Origin: Duganella sp. 1411
GTDB lineage: Bacteria; Pseudomonadota; Gammaproteobacteria; Burkholderiales; Burkholderiaceae_D
NCBI RefSeq assembly: GCF_017833525.1
Contig: NZ_JAFICD010000001.1
Coordinates: forward strand, 1,240,001-1,304,000
Length of the DNA stretch: 64,000 nucleotides
Reading direction: 5' to 3'
Every line of letters starts with the position of its first letter. The first letter of the stretch is position 1. Shown one piece after another: positions 59,887 to 64,000 of the stretch. The translations under genes and the position numbers were made by a program. The notes under the pieces are model-generated. The model was not told the DNA's origin and did no database searches. It saw nothing but the letters and a program-made list of their open reading frames with translations.

Positions 59887-61392
59887 TCACGGATAGAGTT
59901 CCACGGCCCCGTCCAGGGTCTGTTCGGCCGCCAGGCCGCCGAACTCGGCGTACAGGCTCGTGGCCGTCGCCGGCACGGTCATTAAAAACTTGCCGACGCC
60001 GAGCACGGTGGCCGCGCTCAGCGCGCCGCCCGCCACCGGGCAGGACAGCAAGGCCACGTTCAGCACGCGGCGGTTGGCGATGCCCTTGTGGGCGGCGGCC
60101 GGCGCCAGGAAATTGACGCCGTTGGTGGCCTTGTACGGCGTCGACGACCCGGCCGGATAAGAGGCCGCCGCCGTCGGCCCCGCGGGCCCGTAAAGCGTGC
60201 TCCAGGCGCTGGTGGCGAACGCCACGTAGCCGGCGGTGGGCTCGACGGAGCCGGGCACGTAGGAACTGTACGGAACGGCCCGGGCGTACGTCCACAGCGG
60301 GCCATACATGGGCGCGGTGGTGCCAACGGGCTTGGTCAACGGGTCGGCCACGGTGCGCAGTTGGCTCCCGGTCGTCGTCGACGCTGCCGATTGGCTGGTG
60401 GGCGCGACGGCCATCCACGGGGTCGCGGCGCCGAACGCGAAGGAGCGGATATTCGTGTCCGGCGGCGCGGTCACGTTCGAGCACAGCGACCCGGTGTATT
60501 GGTCGAACCTGGAGTTGAGCTGGTTGAACAGCGACGCCAGCGGGAACGGCCGGCCGACGGTGATCGTGCCGCCGAACACGCGCGGCATCGCCAGCTGCCC
60601 CGTACATACATACGGGCCGACAAAGGCCGTCGCCAGGTTGGCGATCGTGCCGGCGGTGCCGGGGGGCGAAAACGGGTCGATGATGAAATTCTGGGCCGCG
60701 GTGCCGTTCGGATTGAGCTGCATCAGGTCATACGCGACACCGCGCCGGAAGCCGTACTGCACCAATTCGACGTTCGCCGGCGGCCCCGGGTTGGCGCGCG
60801 TCGCCGCCTCGACGTTGGACAGCGCGCACACCGCCAGCGGCACGACATCGATCGTCGAGCGCCCCGCCACCGCTGTCACCTCGACGTCGGCAGTTCGCAG
60901 GGCGTCGGACATCACACGCAGAAAAAACAGTTCGATGACGCCGATGTCCAGATTGCCGGTGGCCGCGCGGGCGTAGGTCAGGCCGCTGGGAGCGCTGCGG
61001 GCCGAGGCATGGTCAAGCCAGGCGCCGTTGGGCGAGTTACTGAACGACAGCGCGGCGTCGTTCCAGCTGATGCCCTCGCGATCGTATTTATATTTGAGCG
61101 CGCTCATCGCGACGGCGGCCTGCGCCAGCGCATTGTCGATCCCGGTCGAGGTGCCGTTGAGCGAGCGCGCCGCCGCCATCGCCGCCACGTTGGCGATCGT
61201 CCGCAGTTCGGCGCGGCGGTTGTAGACGCGCGCCAGGTCGAGCGCCAGGCCGATAAAGCCGATCAGTATGGCCACCATCAAGGTGAAGAGGATGGCGATG
61301 GCGCCGCGTTGCCGCGGGCGCCGGGCCGATGTCCCCCGCGACGGCCGGCCGCCGGCGGGGCGCGGCACCATGATATTGACGCGCTGTTTCAT
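59887..61392 (-). CDS. TadG-like pilus-assembly/surface protein
   Basis: 501 residues from ATG 61392, with GAGGAG 6 bases upstream. The basic leader RRPRQRGAIAILFTLMVAILIGFIGLALDLARVYNRRAELR (spread over residues 25-65) is the TadE/TadG N-terminal anchor, followed by VAAMAAARSLNG. The long Pro/Thr/Ala-rich exported part has no vWA domain that I can recognise. No other tad or flp gene is near, so a role outside a local pilus system is possible. Converges with the SDR gene, 25 bases away. Confidence 0.78.
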   Translation of the reverse strand: MKQRVNIMVPRPAGGRPSRGTSARRPRQRGAIAILFTLMVAILIGFIGLALDLARVYNRRAELRTIANVAAMAAARSLNGTSTGIDNALAQAAVAMSALKYKYDREGISWNDAALSFSNSPNGAWLDHASARSAPSGLTYARAATGNLDIGVIELFFLRVMSDALRTADVEVTAVAGRSTIDVVPLAVCALSNVEAATRANPGPPANVELVQYGFRRGVAYDLMQLNPNGTAAQNFIIDPFSPPGTAGTIANLATAFVGPYVCTGQLAMPRVFGGTITVGRPFPLASLFNQLNSRFDQYTGSLCSNVTAPPDTNIRSFAFGAATPWMAVAPTSQSAASTTTGSQLRTVADPLTKPVGTTAPMYGPLWTYARAVPYSSYVPGSVEPTAGYVAFATSAWSTLYGPAGPTAAASYPAGSSTPYKATNGVNFLAPAAAHKGIANRRVLNVALLSCPVAGGALSAATVLGVGKFLMTVPATATSLYAEFGGLAAEQTLDGAVELYP

Positions 61393-61540
61393 AGACGCTC
61401 CTCTCGTGGACAAACGATTGTAGCGGTGCGGCAACGCGTAACAATTGACTAGGGACAACAAAATGGCGTGAGCAAGAACCGGCCTTCGACGCCCCGGCCC
61501 GCATGACCATGCGGCGCGGCGGGACCCACGGCCCGCCGCG

Positions 61541-62182
61541 CTACCAGGCCAGCGCGCGCGGCCCCAACGCCGCCCCCAGCGCCGTGGGGATCAGCATGCC
61601 CAGCAAATACCAGGAGCCGACGAACACCGGGCTCATCTCCGGACAATGCAGGCAGTACACCGCCGCCGCCGCCGCGCCGGCGGCGAAGCCGGCTGCCGCG
61701 CCCGCCAATCGGAGGCGGGTCGGCGCGCGCCCGCGCAGGATGTGCAGCGCGGCGGCCAGCAACGGCAGCGACAATATCGAAATCAGCAGCGGGCAATAGC
61801 GCCACGTGCGGCCCCAGAACAAATCCGGACGCACCTCGGGCGCCGCCAGCCACAGCGCCACCGCCGCCATTACCCACAGCACCACCACCGGCCCGGCGAC
61901 GAACAGCGGCAACAGGCGCACGCTGGCGCCGGGCGCGGCCAGCCGCTTGACCGCCAGCCCGCCGGCGCCGGCCAGCGCCAGCGAAAACCCCAGCTTCAGC
62001 CAGAACGCCGGCAACGCCAGCGCCAGGCCCAGGTCCGGGCGCATGCCCAGTATCGCCAGCATCAGCGCGGCGCTGGCGAGCAGGCCGCCGAGCAGCGGCA
62101 GCGCCGTGGCGCGCACCGGCCGCGCGGGCGGCGCCACATCGGGCCCGCTGGACAGCATTTGTATCAAATCATCCGTTTTCAT
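61541..62182 (-). CDS. nrsF: NrsF-family (DUF1109) anti-sigma factor
   Basis: 213 residues with six membrane helices and a short cytoplasmic N-terminus MKTDDLIQMLSSG, the layout of NrsF, the inner-membrane inhibitor of SigF-type ECF factors in Caulobacter. The LFWGRTWRYCPLLISI and YCLHCPEMSPVFVGSWY segments hold the conserved Cys residues that may sense metal or oxidant. The start overlaps the sigma gene stop (ATGA). Confidence 0.88.
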   Translation of the reverse strand: MKTDDLIQMLSSGPDVAPPARPVRATALPLLGGLLASAALMLAILGMRPDLGLALALPAFWLKLGFSLALAGAGGLAVKRLAAPGASVRLLPLFVAGPVVVLWVMAAVALWLAAPEVRPDLFWGRTWRYCPLLISILSLPLLAAALHILRGRAPTRLRLAGAAAGFAAGAAAAAVYCLHCPEMSPVFVGSWYLLGMLIPTALGAALGPRALAW

Positions 62183-62763
62183 GGCGAACCTCTCAAGATA
62201 GCGGCCAATGTTTTCATTCCACGATGCACCGACACCTTGACGGCGGCCTCCGACATGTGCAGCAGGTCGGCCGCTTCGCGCATCGACAATCCATCGAGTT
62301 TGGTATGGACGATGGCGTCGCGCTGCTTGTCCGGCAACAAGCCGAGCAGCTTGGCGAGGTCGCGCCGCGCCTCTCCGGCGGCTTCGTCGGTGGTGGAGAA
62401 CAGCGCGTGCTCGCCCTCGTCGACATCGTCGAGCGCATCGTGCAGGCTGTCGCGCCGCGCGTGCCGCCGCAGCCAGTCGATCAGCTTGTACTTGGCGATC
62501 GTGTAGACCCACGCCGTCAGCGGCACGGCGGTGTCGTAAGTCAGGCGCTGGTTATGGATCGCCAGCAGCGCCTCCTGCACCAGGTCCTCCACCTCGTCCG
62601 GCCAGCGGCTCAGGCGCCGCCGCAGAAACGCGCGCAAATGCGTCGCCGTCGCCGTTAAAAAACGGCGATAGGCCAAGGCATCGCCATCCATGCCCTGTAA
62701 AAACAAGGCGTGGAGGCGTAATTCGGTCGAGCGTAGGTGGTCCACCTCTTCTATTCGTCGCAT
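62179..62763 (-). CDS. ECF sigma factor, SigF type
   Basis: Up to 194 residues: region 2 (RWPDEVEDLVQEALLAIHNQRLTYD, AWVYTIAKYKLIDWLRRHARR) and region 4 (LPDKQRDAIVHTKLDGLSMREAADLL, SEAAVKVSVHRGMKTL). The ATG at 62763 lies inside the -35/-10 spacer of a SigF-like promoter (62754-62780), so the real start is probably GTG 62745 or ATG 62691. Coupled to NrsF; releases to transcribe stress genes including the divergent operon. Confidence 0.9.
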   Translation of the reverse strand: MRRIEEVDHLRSTELRLHALFLQGMDGDALAYRRFLTATATHLRAFLRRRLSRWPDEVEDLVQEALLAIHNQRLTYDTAVPLTAWVYTIAKYKLIDWLRRHARRDSLHDALDDVDEGEHALFSTTDEAAGEARRDLAKLLGLLPDKQRDAIVHTKLDGLSMREAADLLHMSEAAVKVSVHRGMKTLAAILRGSP

Positions 62764-62780
62764 GGCGCCCTTTGGTTACA
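62754..62780 (-). promoter_or_regulatory. SigF-type ECF promoter, minus strand (autoregulation)
   Basis: TGTAACC (62774-62780 on minus strand), 16-base spacer, CGAA (62754-62757). The same pattern occurs on the other strand 68 bases away. Predicts autoregulated sigF-nrsF transcription starting near 62746. Confidence 0.7.
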
Positions 62781-62821
62781 TCGCCCAAACAAAAAATTTT
62801 TTAAGAATATTTTCCCCACCG

Positions 62822-62848
62822 TGTAACCAATCCACCGGCGGCCACGAA
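62822..62848 (+). promoter_or_regulatory. SigF-type ECF promoter, plus strand
   Basis: TGTAACC (62822-62828), 16-base spacer, CGAA (62845-62848), about 30 bases before the cytochrome b start. Identical in element sequence and spacing to the divergent minus-strand promoter. Confidence 0.75.
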
Positions 62849-62879
62849 CTCACTGGTACCGTCATCGAGAACACCGACC

Positions 62880-63479
62880 ATGAAATCCTCCGACAGTCCC
62901 ATTATCCATCCGGCATGGCTGCGCCTGACACATTGGCTCAACGCCATCGCCGTGATCGTCCTGCTGACCAGCGGCTGGCGCATCTACAACGCCACCCGCT
63001 TCCTCGGCTTCACCATCCCGTCCGGCTACACGCTGGGCGGCTGGCTCGGCGGCGCCTTGCAGTGGCACTTCGCCGCGATGTGGCTGCTGGCCGCCAACGG
63101 CGTGCTGTACCTGGCGATCAACCTCGCCTCCGGCCGGTTGCGGCGCCAGTTCTTCCCGATCAGTTTGCGCCAACTGCTGCGCGACATCGGCCAGGCGCTG
63201 CGCGGCAGGCTGTCGCACGCCGACCCGCGCCACTATAACAGCGTGCAACGACTGGCCTACCTGTTCGTGATGGTCGACGCGATCGTTCTCGTGCTGTCCG
63301 GGCTGGTGCTGTGGAAGTCCGTGCAGTTTCCGCTGTTGCGCGAGCTGATGGGCGGCTACGAAGCCGCGCGGTACGTGCACTTTATCGCGATGGCCGGCCT
63401 GTCCGCCTTCATCGTCATCCATGTGGTGATGGTGGCGCTGGTGCCACGCACGTTGCTTGCCATGTTGCGCGGCCGCTAA
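62880..63479 (+). CDS. Cytochrome b561-type membrane subunit
   Basis: 199 residues, four to five membrane helices with heme-ligand His candidates in LRLTHWLNAIAV, ALQWHFAAMWLL, ARYVHFIAMAG and FIVIHVVMVAL. This Ni,Fe-hydrogenase/cytochrome b561 fold passes electrons between the quinone pool and a periplasmic partner. The next gene, 18 bases on, is a molybdopterin oxidoreductase, so both make one redox complex under SigF control. Confidence 0.88.
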   Translation: MKSSDSPIIHPAWLRLTHWLNAIAVIVLLTSGWRIYNATRFLGFTIPSGYTLGGWLGGALQWHFAAMWLLAANGVLYLAINLASGRLRRQFFPISLRQLLRDIGQALRGRLSHADPRHYNSVQRLAYLFVMVDAIVLVLSGLVLWKSVQFPLLRELMGGYEAARYVHFIAMAGLSAFIVIHVVMVALVPRTLLAMLRGR

Positions 63480-63497
63480 GCCGCATCGGGACCGACC

Positions 63498-64000
63498 ATG
63501 ATAAAACTATTCAAGAAACGCGAGATCGTCATCCCGGCCGAAGGCGCCGCCATGCTGGCCGACGCCATCGCCCGCGTGGCCGAACCGTCGCGCCGCGCCT
63601 TCCTGCAACGCTCGGTCACCCTCGGCGGGCTGACCTTGCTGACCGGCTGCTCCCTCAGCAGCGAGGAGAGCATCGAGGCGGCGCTGACCCGGGTGTCGCG
63701 CTTCAACGACCGGGTCCAGGGCCTGCTGTTCGATCCGGCGCGCCTGGCGCCGACCTACCCGGAATCGATGCTCACGCAGCCGTTCCCGTTCAACGCCTAC
63801 TACGGCGAGGACGAGATCCGCGACATCGACGGCGGCGACTGGCGCCTGGAGCTGTCCGGCCTGGTGGCCGACCGCAAGCCGTGGACGCTGGCGGCGCTGC
63901 GCGCCCTGCCGCAGCAGGCGCACGTGACGCGCCACATCTGCGTCGAAGGCTGGAGCGCGATCGGCAAATGGGGCGGCGTGCCGTTCTCGCACTTCCTGCG
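63498..64000 (+). CDS. Molybdopterin-dependent oxidoreductase (sulfite oxidase/MsrP fold), 5' part
   Basis: 167 residues visible; the gene runs past the window end. A Tat-like segment with SRRAFLQRSVTLGGLTLLTGCS, then the sulfite-oxidase-fold domain with the Mo-ligating Cys in HICVEGWSAIGKWGGVPF. Such proteins act in the periplasm on oxidised sulfur compounds, or on methionine sulfoxide in MsrP. Cotranscribed with the cytochrome b. In Caulobacter the SigF regulon includes a similar pair. Confidence 0.88.
   Translation, partial: MIKLFKKREIVIPAEGAAMLADAIARVAEPSRRAFLQRSVTLGGLTLLTGCSLSSEESIEAALTRVSRFNDRVQGLLFDPARLAPTYPESMLTQPFPFNAYYGEDEIRDIDGGDWRLELSGLVADRKPWTLAALRALPQQAHVTRHICVEGWSAIGKWGGVPFSHFL

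Noticed and set aside
1..64000. CRISPR arrays, tRNA/rRNA genes, insertion sequences, prophage
   Set aside because: No regularly spaced repeats, cloverleaf with CCA-proximal features, transposase or phage structural genes were seen on reading both strands.

Overview
The window (about 64 kb, uniformly GC-rich) reads as a chromosomal carbohydrate- and peptide-scavenging region of a betaproteobacterium. Several things point by inference to Oxalobacteraceae of the Massilia/Duganella type: three large TonB-dependent receptors, many secreted glycoside hydrolases, a secreted sedolisin, a SigF/NrsF stress pair and compact, often overlapping operons. No phage, transposase, CRISPR array, tRNA or rRNA gene was seen.

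Layout. 1-3490: 3' part of a GH43 gene, then an OmpR-type response regulator/kinase pair. 3687-5021: GH8 lipoprotein. 5033-21235: a chitin-utilisation locus, all on the minus strand. It has a propeller-type sensor kinase with an OmpR regulator, two NagX-like membrane proteins, three GH18 proteins (one without the catalytic Glu), a TonB-dependent receptor, an SMP-30 lactonase-like protein and two orphan minor pseudopilins (GspJ, GspK). Three promoter regions in this locus share a two-box direct-repeat pattern of the TTAC-N6-TTAC type, which probably defines the regulon of the local response regulator.

21236-32445: a seven-gene peptide locus (TonB-dependent receptor, two S12 serine hydrolases with membrane tails, an M81 peptidase, an XRE-cupin regulator, an FAD amine oxidase and a POT peptide transporter). 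It resembles the mlrB/mlrC/mlrD part of the microcystin-degradation cluster without mlrA. 32602-41526: a pentosan/arabinan region with two GH43 enzymes, a TonB-dependent receptor, a GntR regulator, a DHDPS/KDG-aldolase-family enzyme and a FucP-like sugar transporter.

41747-44475: an orphan sensor kinase overlapping a sugar-binding protein gene. 44574-54557: mixed genes (CMD protein, patatin, old yellow enzyme/HxlR pair, sedolisin, LysR, GH29 fucosidase, MarR, ClC channel), several with perfect palindromes in their promoters. 54850-59861: an RND efflux operon with a short-chain dehydrogenase. 59887-64000: a TadG-like protein, then SigF/NrsF divergent from a cytochrome b and a molybdopterin oxidoreductase. 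Both promoters of this divergent pair match the same TGTAACC-N16-CGAA pattern.
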